Below are positions 41,219 to 48,946 of a stretch of DNA of 64,000 nucleotides, piece after piece. Source of the stretch: Bradyrhizobium lablabi (lineage in GTDB: Bacteria > Pseudomonadota > Alphaproteobacteria > Rhizobiales > Xanthobacteraceae); the NCBI RefSeq assembly GCF_900141755.1, contig NZ_LT670844.1, forward strand, positions 1,860,001 through 1,924,000, written 5' to 3'. The first letter of the stretch is position 1, and each line of letters opens with the position of its first letter. The translations under genes and the position numbers were made by a program. The notes beneath the pieces were generated by a model. That model saw only the letters and a program-made list of their open reading frames with translations. It had not been told where the DNA came from and ran no database searches.

Positions 41219-42418
41219 TCAGCCGTGATACGCAAACAGCTCGATTGGGTCGTTGAAGCCGCGCACCGGATATTCGCCGACGCGTTCAAGATCGAAATCG
41301 CTTTCGACGAAGTCGGCGAACGCGCGGGACAGCAGCACCGTTCTCCCCAATTGTTTGGTGAGGGTTTCGAGACGCGAAGCCATGTTGACGGCCGGACCGA
41401 TGACGGTGAAGTCGAGCCGAGTGCGCGACCCGATATTGCCGTACATGACGTCTCCGACGTGGACGCCGATGCCGTAATTCAGCGGCGCACGACCGGTTTC
41501 GCTGTTCTTTTCGTTCAGGGCAACCATGGCCTGACGGGCTTCGGCCACGGCATGCAGTAGATTTGCGCAGGCCGACGGCTGGCTGAGCGGAAAAATGGCG
41601 AGCAGACCGTCGCCGATGAATTTCAGTATTTCCCCGCCATGTCGCGCAATCGGCTCCGACATCGCGTCGAAATAGCCGTTTAGAAGATCAATCACGTCAT
41701 CGCGCGGCCAGTTGTCGGAGATCCGGGTGAAATCACGCAGATCGCAGATCATGATGGCGGCGCGTACCGTCGTCCCGCTTCCGCGCCTGGTGGCGCCGGC
41801 CAGAATGAGTTCGCCGGCATGCGACCCGACATAGGTTTCGAGCAGTGTTCGCGCCAGCCGGTTCTTGATACGGATTTCGCTGACCAGCGCGAGAACCGGC
41901 AACAGTTTCAACAGGCCGGCGATATGCGCGTCGTCGAAACCTCCGGGCCGGTCGGTTGCAAAGGTCACGATATGCCGCTTGCCGAGCGTATGGTACAGCG
42001 GCCACGCCACATAGTCGGTCAGGCCTTTCGCCCGCATCTCGTCATAGATGGCGTGCTTGCGGCCCAGCGAGGGATCGCGTTCGAGATTCTCGCGCACCTC
42101 GGTGGCACCGTCATGGATTTCGTTGGCGGGACTATCGATGTATTCGGATCGCTCCCTGACATCGTAGTCGACTCTCGCAATCTCGGCTTCGCGCAACCCG
42201 TCGGCCCACATAATCCGGGCGCCAAGCCATTGCGGATGGTTGATCAGAACATGAAGCGACGCCCGCTTGACGGGAATGCCCGCTCGCTGGAGTCGGACAC
42301 ACAGTTCTGCGAAAATATTGTCAATGAAGCGCTCATCGCGCGTGTCGTTTATCAGCCAGTGCACAACGTCGCTGTCAGAATGCGCGGTGACCGGATCGAT
42401 GCTTTGCGGCGCGTTCAT
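41219..42418 (-). CDS. Class III adenylate/guanylate cyclase
   Basis: A 399-residue cytoplasmic signalling enzyme. The N-terminal 190 residues form an unrecognised sensor-like region (DERFIDNIFAELCVRLQRAGIPVKRASLHVLINHPQWLGARIMW), seen in many rhizobial cyclases. The C-terminal catalytic domain has the two metal-binding aspartates in MICDLRDFTRIS and KFIGDGLLAIFPL, plus YGIGVHVGDVMYGNIGSRTRLDFTVIGPAVNMASRLE with the transition-state Asn/Arg. ATG 42418 is preceded by AGGAG at good distance; upstream in-frame codons look non-coding. The product is probably cAMP. Confidence 0.88.
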   Translation of the reverse strand: MNAPQSIDPVTAHSDSDVVHWLINDTRDERFIDNIFAELCVRLQRAGIPVKRASLHVLINHPQWLGARIMWADGLREAEIARVDYDVRERSEYIDSPANEIHDGATEVRENLERDPSLGRKHAIYDEMRAKGLTDYVAWPLYHTLGKRHIVTFATDRPGGFDDAHIAGLLKLLPVLALVSEIRIKNRLARTLLETYVGSHAGELILAGATRRGSGTTVRAAIMICDLRDFTRISDNWPRDDVIDLLNGYFDAMSEPIARHGGEILKFIGDGLLAIFPLSQPSACANLLHAVAEARQAMVALNEKNSETGRAPLNYGIGVHVGDVMYGNIGSRTRLDFTVIGPAVNMASRLETLTKQLGRTVLLSRAFADFVESDFDLERVGEYPVRGFNDPIELFAYHG

Positions 42419-42651
42419 ATCTTGCTCCTGAGCAGTGACCTGGATCGACGGTACAGGATATGTCGTGTCCCCGCTCGACGGCGTCAACGGAGTCCGCCGC
42501 AATCTGTTTGCGCGCATCGGGTTGTCGGTGGGTTGCCGCGTGTCCGGCGCAAGAGGACGCAGCGGTAGCGCCACGCCCTCCCTTTCAACCCATAACTCGC
42601 CTTTGGCAATTCGAACGGCTTTCAGTCAAACATGGGCCGTTATTCGAGCCG

Positions 42652-42700
42652 TGCCCTCCGAAGGCAAAGGTCACACGTTCGAATCGTGTCGGGTGCGCCA
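42652..42700 (+). pseudogene. 3' fragment of tRNA-Arg(CCG), probable attachment site
   Basis: The plus strand reads TGCCCTCCGAAGGCA (anticodon arm, anticodon CCG), AGGTCACA, the T arm CGTTCGAATCG and GGGTGCGCCA at the end. Acceptor 5' strand and D arm are absent upstream. A 49-nt 3' remnant ending exactly at CCA is typical of integrase-mediated insertion at a tRNA. A minus-strand reading frame across it is the familiar spurious 'DTIRTCDLCLRRARLE' product. Confidence 0.78.
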
Positions 42701-43423
42701 GCAAAATCAGCCATTTTTTGATTTTTGAGTGAATCCGACTTTGGTCCGGGTAAGCATTGGGTAAGCAGCGGCAACGAGTTCGAGGCGCTGAAAGTCAGAA
42801 CGCGGCTACAGCGTCTAAAAGACGTGGCGTTCCCAATTCCCCTCAACGACTCCAGTCGGCCAGCGTGCCGCCAAGGAAGACCGGAAGGTTGAGAAGCCCA
42901 CACCTGCTCGCGCTCGGAAACGTGGATGATAGATGTCCAAAAATTGGCGGGCTGACCGATCAGGAGTTGATCGTTCATGCCATCCGTGAGGTGACGCTGA
43001 TTGCCTGGGCGGCAATCGAGCCGGGAGACAGGCGCTATCTCGTCACCAGGCTACTGGCGGTGCTTGACCGGGGCGATGGGGTGTTGCCAGGAATCGGCTG
43101 GAGAGCAATACGTCATGCGACCGCTGCCGGTGGATTGGGACTGATGTTTCTCGCGCAAGGTCACAACGAACTCAGGTCGTCCGGCACGTCGCCGAACTTC
43201 TTGATCACTTTGGCATCGCTGAAATTGCCGGTGGCAGGATCAGCGGTGCGACTGAAGCCCTGATCGTTGGGTTGCAAGCGGCGCAACGATTCGCAAGGGG
43301 TTCAGGTTGTCCGCGACTGCCCAGATGGGCGTGGCGTAGCGCGGCAGGTGCCGGTCTAACCTCAATACCTGAAAGGGCCGCCAAAGCTGGGGGGATAAAC
43401 GTCCCGCAGGTTTGGCCGTAGCC
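42701..43423. other. Junction region with possible gene debris
   Basis: About 720 bases between the tRNA-Arg remnant and the abiV fragment. On the plus strand a protein-like stretch around 42943-43095 (GLTDQELIVHAIREVTLIAW...YLVTRLLAVLDRGD) and, on the minus strand, one near 43180-43300 (NFSDAKVIKKFGDVPDDLSSL, then stop) look like pieces of real genes, but neither has a credible start or length. Probably decayed island material. Confidence 0.4.
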
Positions 43424-43572
43424 ATGGCGGACGACGCGAATACCCTGATCATCGCAAATACCGCTCGTTTGTTGGCAGATGCAAAGCTGCTGGCCGATCA
43501 CGCCCGCTTCGCGAGGCACTTGCTGTGCTCGGTGTGGAAGAGATCGGGAAGGTGAACCTCTACACGTATTAA
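43424..43572 (+). pseudogene. AbiV-family abortive-infection gene remnant with frameshift
   Basis: From ATG 43424 one frame gives NTARLLADAKLLADHARFAR, and after a missing base near 43516 the next frame gives ALAVLGVEEIGKVNLYTY then TAA at 43570. Together they match the N-terminal signature of the AbiV family (helical 'LLxDAxLL...RFxxAxALAVLGxEEIGK'), whose members arrest phage by blocking translation. Only about 49 of some 200 residues remain, so it is dead. A GCGTGT-A-ACACGC palindrome (43573-43585) follows the stop. Confidence 0.65.
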
Positions 43573-43763
43573 GCGTGTAACACGCCCTTACACAGCTTGC
43601 GCGCTCGTCTGGCTTGCGCTTCAATGGCATAATGAGGGGCGGAGAAGTACTAATCCTTTTGGGGATCACGGCCTCAGGAGCCTATGCTGTGGGCCGTCAG
43701 GGCGCGCCCACAGGCGAACCGCCTGTTGTCGCTATGGCACCTACGACCGGAAGTTGACAGGCA

Positions 43764-45662
43764 ATGTTACGAAAATGGTCGCTAACGAATTTCAAGTCAT
43801 TCGCAGGCAAGACCGAAATTGACTTAGCGCCGATAACTGTGCTGGCAGGAGCCAACAGCAGTGGCAAAAGCACTATTATCCAGAGCTTGCTCCTTCTGAA
43901 GCAGACTCTTCAATATGTGCCGGCGACGCGCGCGCTCGGTCTGAACGGACCGCTGCTCAAACTTGGAAAGTTTGACGATATCAAAAACATCAGCAGCAAT
44001 TCTGATACCATCGAGTTTGGCTGGGAAGTTGATGAACTGATGCGCTACCGGTCCCCAAATGCTGCCGCGACATTCTACTCGCACCACCCCGCGCGACTGG
44101 ACTCTGCTGAATTCGCAATTGCTTTTGGACTCGAGCCGGAAGTTGGCAAGACCGACGGAGCGGCAGTCCCGCGAATGACTTCTAATTTGCGCCAACTTCA
44201 ACCAGCACTGCTCGCAATGAAAGTGACCGCGAATTACTCAATGTTTCGCGAGGGAAAGGACATCAATGCGGCGGCGTCTCTTGCACTTGAACGAGATAGC
44301 AAGCATTTGTCTTCGGCGGCACTCCCATATCGTGTTACCTACACCGATCCGGCTAGCAAAACGGAGTTGTTGCAACAGAGACCTGAAAGTAAGTTGATTG
44401 GAGCGAGTCTCCGTCACTTTTTTCCAAACCAGGTAGGCGTTTCATTCAACAAGTTGAAAGACTTTGCTAGGAAGCTCGCTCAGGCAATCTCCACCGGAGC
44501 GCCGGAGCGTTATTTTTACGACCCCGAGTTTCGTGGCACAGCGATAAGTGAGCAGATAGTAGCTCGATTGGTTGCGATCCTCACGGAGGTGTCCTCCGGA
44601 CTAACCGTTGGAATCGACAATCTTGCGCGCGATCGATTTCTACGTCGTCTCCACGAAAAACTGCCTCCAAAGGAAATGCCCGCAATAGAGTTTGTGGAGC
44701 GCATACAGGATTTGATGCGAAGCGATCCGAGATTCCGTCAAGTATTGATAACCAGCATCGCTGATAGGCAAGAGGAAATCGAAACAGCAATCATCAGCCT
44801 AGCAATTCTACCTCTAGAGCCTGGTTACGACCTCGGACTTCCGCGCATGATCTCATTGGCGGCGGAACAAGTGACTACGTTTTTTCAAAATTCGGTAAGA
44901 TATTTGGGGCCGTTGAGGGACGAACCTAGGCCGGTCTACCCGCTCGAGGCATTGGTCAATCTGACTGACGTCGGTTATCGCGGCGAGCATACTGCCGCCG
45001 TCCTCGATCTGCACAAAGCGCGGCCGGTTACGTATATTCCCAGCAGATGCACGAACGACTTGGTCGATGCCCAACGAGATTCGGTTTCTTTGCACGAAGC
45101 TGTAGTCGATTGGCTGTCTTATTTGGGTGTTGCCGAAGGCGTACGAACGGAAGACATGGGAATGATCGGGCACCAGTTGCAAGTCCGCACTGGGGATGTG
45201 TCACGCGATCATGACCTCACAAATGTTGGCGTGGGTGTCAGTCAGCTGTTGCCAATCATTGTGATGGCGCTGCTTGCACCGATTCCATCGCTCCTTATTT
45301 TCGAGCAACCCGAACTTCATCTCCACCCGAAGGTGCAGGCGCGGTTGGCAGACTTCTTCCTGTCTTTGGGGCTAGTTGGGCGCCAATGTATTCTCGAGAC
45401 GCATAGCGAGTATTTGGTCGATAGGCTCCGTCGCAGAATTGCCGAGTCGGAAGGGGAGAAACTAAACTCCCAGATCAAGATCTATTTTACGCAGAAAGTG
45501 AACGGCAATACGGAATGCAAGCCGGTACTCCTCACGGCCTATGGAGCCATCAAGGACTGGCCCTCGGATTTCTTTGACCAAAGCAACAATGAGACAGAGC
45601 TACTACTTAGTGCGGCTCAAAAGAAACTGAAGAATGAAAGAAGTGCGGGTGGGAAGAAATGA
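43764..45662 (+). CDS. OLD/RecF-like AAA ATPase with DUF3696
   Basis: A 632-residue ATPase of the SMC/RecF-like 'AAA_15/AAA_21' type often found in defence islands. The N-terminus is diagnostic (LRKWSLTNFKSFAG...ITVLAGANSSGKSTIIQSLLLLKQTL, Walker A around residues 29-37). Later come the signature-like NVGVGVSQLLPIIVMAL, Walker B SLLIFEQPELHLHPKVQARLADFF and the D-loop His region CILETHSEYLVDRLRRRI. The tail KIYFTQKVNGNTECKPVLLTAYGAIKDWPSDFFDQ is the DUF3696 domain. No TOPRIM nuclease domain is attached, so the effector is probably the co-encoded downstream protein (4-base overlap). Base composition is clearly AT-richer than the flanking chromosome, suggesting transfer. It starts about 190 bases after the abiV remnant. 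Confidence 0.85.
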   Translation: MLRKWSLTNFKSFAGKTEIDLAPITVLAGANSSGKSTIIQSLLLLKQTLQYVPATRALGLNGPLLKLGKFDDIKNISSNSDTIEFGWEVDELMRYRSPNAAATFYSHHPARLDSAEFAIAFGLEPEVGKTDGAAVPRMTSNLRQLQPALLAMKVTANYSMFREGKDINAAASLALERDSKHLSSAALPYRVTYTDPASKTELLQQRPESKLIGASLRHFFPNQVGVSFNKLKDFARKLAQAISTGAPERYFYDPEFRGTAISEQIVARLVAILTEVSSGLTVGIDNLARDRFLRRLHEKLPPKEMPAIEFVERIQDLMRSDPRFRQVLITSIADRQEEIETAIISLAILPLEPGYDLGLPRMISLAAEQVTTFFQNSVRYLGPLRDEPRPVYPLEALVNLTDVGYRGEHTAAVLDLHKARPVTYIPSRCTNDLVDAQRDSVSLHEAVVDWLSYLGVAEGVRTEDMGMIGHQLQVRTGDVSRDHDLTNVGVGVSQLLPIIVMALLAPIPSLLIFEQPELHLHPKVQARLADFFLSLGLVGRQCILETHSEYLVDRLRRRIAESEGEKLNSQIKIYFTQKVNGNTECKPVLLTAYGAIKDWPSDFFDQSNNETELLLSAAQKKLKNERSAGGKK

Positions 45663-46705
45663 AACCGGTCGTCGCTCTAGACTTATCGCTATTTGCAGTG
45701 CCATCTACAGCAGAATCGTCCTCAGAGGTTCAGGATATTCTAAGTCGTATCCAATCCTGGGCATCTGTCATTGATCGGCAGAATTGTACCACGTTTGCTA
45801 CGCTGTCCGATGCTGTTGATACGCTTCGTTCAGCGAATTGCTTTCCTGCTACGCACAACGTGCGAGCGCTTTTGCAGCTCCATGATCTCGACAGTGTTTT
45901 TTCGGCCAACGATATCAACACTCGGCTTTTTTCGATCTTGCAAAAGGCGCAACGTCTTTCAGAGATAATTGGATTTGAGGTCGTTGAACTTGATGCGTCC
46001 GATATCTCTGGAACGGATATCACCAAATCGCCCGATCTGGAGATCCTGAAATCATTAGCTTGTCTGTTGGCATCGATCGCGCTTGCTGACCGCTCCGACC
46101 TGATCCGAGTCACCACTGCCTTTCCGAGCGATCAGACGGTCGAAATAAAAGCGAGCGTCTCATTCCTGGAGCGACATGGTAACATCGAGCAATGTGAAGC
46201 CAGTGTTGAGGGGCAAGTTCGGGTCGTGGGCTGGCCCTGCGATTACCTTGAATCGCTTGAAGCCGACGTGGTTTGGGAGCACGCGGACGATGCGGTGCAA
46301 CTTCATCTAGCGATCAGCCTGGAAGCCGCGAAGACTCACGGATTATCTACGGGGGAGTTGCCATTGAAGGGGGTTCCCCAGTTTTGCGTTGGCTCAGAGT
46401 TTTTGCCGTCACTTCGCTCTCATGGAGCTTTGTCGAAGGGAACGTTGGCAAACGTCGTTCGGACAAAGTGTAGCCAAATATTGCTTTCCAAAAGCCAAGC
46501 AGGGCCCAAATCTTTCAACGAAAGTAGGTCGGACGACAAGGCAGAAGCATTTCGCGTCCATCTTTCCAAAGACCACGAGGCTTTTCGCTTGATGTATTGG
46601 GCTCGCCCGGACGGCTCGACTGAGTTTGCCAATATCGGCGTGAAGCAGGAACTATTAATCTGCCAAGGGGACTTTCGAAGTCATGCAGCTGCTCGGTATT
46701 CTTAG
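45659..46705 (+). CDS. Unrecognised partner of the DUF3696 ATPase
   Basis: A 348-residue protein I cannot assign to a family. The N-terminus (MKPVVALDLSLFAVPSTAESSSEVQDILSRIQSWASVID) is followed by alternating helices and strands, and the C-terminal 60 residues (AEAFRVHLSKDHEAFRLMYWARPDGSTEFANIGVKQELLI) look like a compact domain with several charged/aromatic positions. No signal peptide or membrane segment is seen. It overlaps the ATPase stop by four bases (ATGA), shares its AT-rich composition, and nothing else is in the operon. By analogy with other ATPase-effector pairs it is the candidate effector or its specificity factor. Confidence 0.75.
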   Translation: MKPVVALDLSLFAVPSTAESSSEVQDILSRIQSWASVIDRQNCTTFATLSDAVDTLRSANCFPATHNVRALLQLHDLDSVFSANDINTRLFSILQKAQRLSEIIGFEVVELDASDISGTDITKSPDLEILKSLACLLASIALADRSDLIRVTTAFPSDQTVEIKASVSFLERHGNIEQCEASVEGQVRVVGWPCDYLESLEADVVWEHADDAVQLHLAISLEAAKTHGLSTGELPLKGVPQFCVGSEFLPSLRSHGALSKGTLANVVRTKCSQILLSKSQAGPKSFNESRSDDKAEAFRVHLSKDHEAFRLMYWARPDGSTEFANIGVKQELLICQGDFRSHAAARYS

Positions 46706-46725
46706 GTGCGACCGACGCTACGGAC

Positions 46726-47067
46726 TCAATAATTGGAAATTCTAGGACGGTTGACGTGTCCAACACCCATCCGGCGTTTCCAATCGTCTGCGGCAATTGA
46801 TGAGGTCAGACGACAGAAGGATTTGAGATCCTGTTTCACGCCCTCAAGTGCCGACCAGATCTTCTTCTTATAACGATCGTGTTCCGCCTCGGTTAAGGCA
46901 GTCAATCTGAGCAATGCCAGTTGAGTGTAAGCAGCCTGTAGCCGACTGACGTCGCCGTCTCGAATATCCTTCCAACCGCCGTTTCGGATATAGCGAGCAG
47001 TGGCTGCCGTAAGTTCGTCGGCTTTGCGGAGGCAATTATTTCGAGTTATTGGCGACGTTCGGCCCAA
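46726..47067 (-). CDS. Hypothetical helical protein, 113 aa
   Basis: No family recognised. The sequence (RNNCLRKADELTAATARYIRNGGWKDIRDGDVSRLQAAYTQLALLRLTALTEAEHDRYKKKIWSALEGVKQDLKSFCRLTSS) is amphipathic helical and looks like genuine coding sequence. It starts with TTG at 47067 after an AGGGGGT ribosome-binding site at good distance. It is convergent with the ATPase partner gene, 20 bases apart, and divergent from the 96-aa gene at 47170, so it may be an accessory or antitoxin-like gene; this is inference. Confidence 0.55.
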   Translation of the reverse strand: MGRTSPITRNNCLRKADELTAATARYIRNGGWKDIRDGDVSRLQAAYTQLALLRLTALTEAEHDRYKKKIWSALEGVKQDLKSFCRLTSSIAADDWKRRMGVGHVNRPRISNY

Positions 47068-47113
47068 AATTACCCCCTATTGAGGCGCCCCAGACGCTGC
47101 CCCTACCTTATTC

Positions 47114-47143
47114 TTGACAATTCGAGTTGGGAAACACTTAAAT
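47114..47143 (+). promoter_or_regulatory. Candidate sigma-70 promoter
   Basis: TTGACA at 47114-47119, an 18-base spacer and TTAAAT at 47138-47143. It lies 27 bases before the 96-aa gene and is followed by an AGGAGG ribosome-binding site. Confidence 0.55.
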
Positions 47144-47169
47144 AACTCTGTTCTCAGGAGGCGCCGAGT

Positions 47170-47460
47170 ATGAGCAGGGGCATTGGCCGTGTGGGGGCAA
47201 AGCTCCTCGCAATCTTTGTGGACGAGCCCGCTGATTTTCACCCCACTTCCAAGCTCTGCAAGCGGGTTTATGGTGTTGCTAAGGTCGAGAAGAAGCACCG
47301 CGTGGCGGTGTTGCGGGGAATGCAAACTTTGGTCGAACGGGACAAAGTCTCTATATGGCGTCTGCGGCTAGAAAACGAAAAATGTGACGACGAATGGTTT
47401 AACGGAAGCCGTATCAGAGCACCCAGGCACTCCTCGCCCCTCCGATCGCGGAGGAGTTAG
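47170..47460 (+). CDS. Small hypothetical protein, 96 aa, possible DNA-binding
   Basis: The protein (MSRGIGRVGAKLLAIFVDEPADFHPTSKLCKRVYGVAKVEKKHRVAVLRGMQTLVERDKVSIWRLRLENEKCDDEWFN) has a winged-helix-like layout: helix, short turn, a basic helix (KKHRVAVLRGMQTLVERD), then a beta-hairpin (KVSIWRLRL). That would suit a small regulator of the island, but no family is recognised. AGGAGG eight bases upstream and a sigma-70-like promoter support expression. The C-terminal 20 residues are Arg/Ser-rich and may be beyond the folded part. Confidence 0.6.
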   Translation: MSRGIGRVGAKLLAIFVDEPADFHPTSKLCKRVYGVAKVEKKHRVAVLRGMQTLVERDKVSIWRLRLENEKCDDEWFNGSRIRAPRHSSPLRSRRS

Positions 47461-47584
47461 TAATTCACTTTTGCTCGCGACAGTCGACCTCGGTGTTGGT
47501 CGAATATCCCCAGCAATCATTCCACCTTCCGATGAAGCACTGCTGCAGCCGTTTCAGGCATCAAGTGCGGCGACCGACGATCAT

Positions 47585-48862
47585 CTATCTGTACCTCGAA
47601 AAATCGAAGCCACCTTGAGCAGCCGCGGCATCGCCGCTCTGGAAGAGCCTATCCAGCGTGGCATTGTCTACCCTAGCTTTTACCATCGCCGCGCGAAGGA
47701 TGGCCCTGAACTCCGCATCCTCAATGTCCCCTATCACTATGCCCTTGTAGTTTAGATCGACTTCCGGTGGTGCAAAGCTGACGATCCTCTTGAAAAGCTC
47801 GTCAGCACGGTCGAGGATCGCACCCTTGATCCGGTCTGGATCGTTTCCTCCGGATCGACGTTTCAAGAAATTCGGTGGGTTTGCATTCCACCGCTCGCTA
47901 AACTCACTGAGCATTTGCTGGCGGAAGCCCTCGCGTTCCGATTCAACGGAGGATTTTAACGCATCCCGGTATTTCATCACGATTTGTTTGAAGCGCGTGA
48001 TCTGTTTATCAAAGTCAACTCGGTCGCGCTTGAGGATCACACGGCCCTTTTTGGGAAGGACATAGGTGAAGGTGTCCTCGATATCTTTCCGCTCTTTCTC
48101 AATAAAGGCTTCATCTACAAGTAGCTCGGCGTCTTCTCCTTCAAGTTTTATCTTTTGCGTTCCGATGCCATCAAACGGGGCACGGATTTGAGACGATATC
48201 CTTTGCTTCAGGGTTTCATCGCCCACCCCGACGAACTCTTGAGGCAGAGGGACTCGCCGCTTGCTGAGCTTGTAGTTCGATACTTTCAGGTCCACGAATT
48301 CGACAGCCGATGTGAATACCGTTAGCCTGCGGGTAAGATCGAATGGTTTGGGCGGATTTGCAGCCAGGTCCGCCTGCATTTGGGCGACCCGCTCGGGCTC
48401 CATGCCCGTTACGCCAATTTCGGTTTCTCCTTCGCTGGCGCCGGCCGCAACGGCCAAATTCTCGGTCGCCGCTCCATCCAGCATGATCGCGTTCGGCTTT
48501 TCATCGGTCGTCGATCCAGCCTCGACGTTACGCGAGACCGGAGCGTAGACCATTGTCCGGTCATCCGAGATGACCACACCGATACGAACACCCGGCTGTT
48601 CACGCAGGTCGAACATCAGCTCCTTGCTTGCCTTGCGTATGATCTCTAGCGCCTCCGGGTCTCCGTAGCCAATGCGGTAAACCTCGGCGTCAGCGTCGAG
48701 AATGATAGTCAACGACAGAGCCGGCAGGTCGGAGATCCTTGCGGCAAGGGCCTGGGCCACCGGGGTGGTTATTGCCGGGGCAATTAGGGCAAGGCGCGTG
48801 CGAGCGCGCTTGATCATATTGATAAGGCCACCGTCAGTGGCCGTGACGAAGGTGCGCGTCAT
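47585..48862 (-). CDS. PLD-like protein with degenerate HKD motif, last gene of the defence operon
   Basis: A 425-residue protein. The N-terminal 115 residues resemble one phospholipase-D-like half: a helix-strand opening (LINMIKRARTRLALIAPAITTPVAQALAARI), a central strand (LSLTIILDADAEVYRIGYGD) and the strand-turn-strand GVRIGVVISDDRTMVYAPVSR, where HxKxxxxD would be expected but His and Lys are missing. The middle holds an ELVDEAFIEKERKDIEDTFTYVLPKKGRVILKRDRVDFDKQITRFKQIV region and a charged helical C-terminus (FLKRRSGGNDPDRIKGAILDRADELFKRI). PLD proteins act as nucleases in several anti-phage systems (DISARM DrmC), but lack of HKD suggests binding or scaffolding. It follows the DUF262 gene by 84 bases. 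Confidence 0.72.
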   Translation of the reverse strand: MTRTFVTATDGGLINMIKRARTRLALIAPAITTPVAQALAARISDLPALSLTIILDADAEVYRIGYGDPEALEIIRKASKELMFDLREQPGVRIGVVISDDRTMVYAPVSRNVEAGSTTDEKPNAIMLDGAATENLAVAAGASEGETEIGVTGMEPERVAQMQADLAANPPKPFDLTRRLTVFTSAVEFVDLKVSNYKLSKRRVPLPQEFVGVGDETLKQRISSQIRAPFDGIGTQKIKLEGEDAELLVDEAFIEKERKDIEDTFTYVLPKKGRVILKRDRVDFDKQITRFKQIVMKYRDALKSSVESEREGFRQQMLSEFSERWNANPPNFLKRRSGGNDPDRIKGAILDRADELFKRIVSFAPPEVDLNYKGIVIGDIEDAEFRAILRAAMVKARVDNATLDRLFQSGDAAAAQGGFDFSRYR

Positions 48863-48946
48863 CTCAGCTCCCGCTCTTGCCTGGCAGACGGATCAATACA
48901 AGCGCCGCAGCTTGCTAGTCGCTGCGGGCCCTGCCCTTGCGGGAAA

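Noticed and set aside
42640..42978. Minus-strand frame ending in APDTIRTCDLCLRRARLE
   Set aside because: This is the well-known false protein produced by translating the complement of a tRNA; here it covers the tRNA-Arg remnant.
43205..43669. 154-codon minus-strand frame before the ATPase gene
   Set aside because: It opposes the AbiV remnant, has cysteine/proline-rich noise composition and no ribosome-binding site; only its last bases hint at gene debris in another frame.
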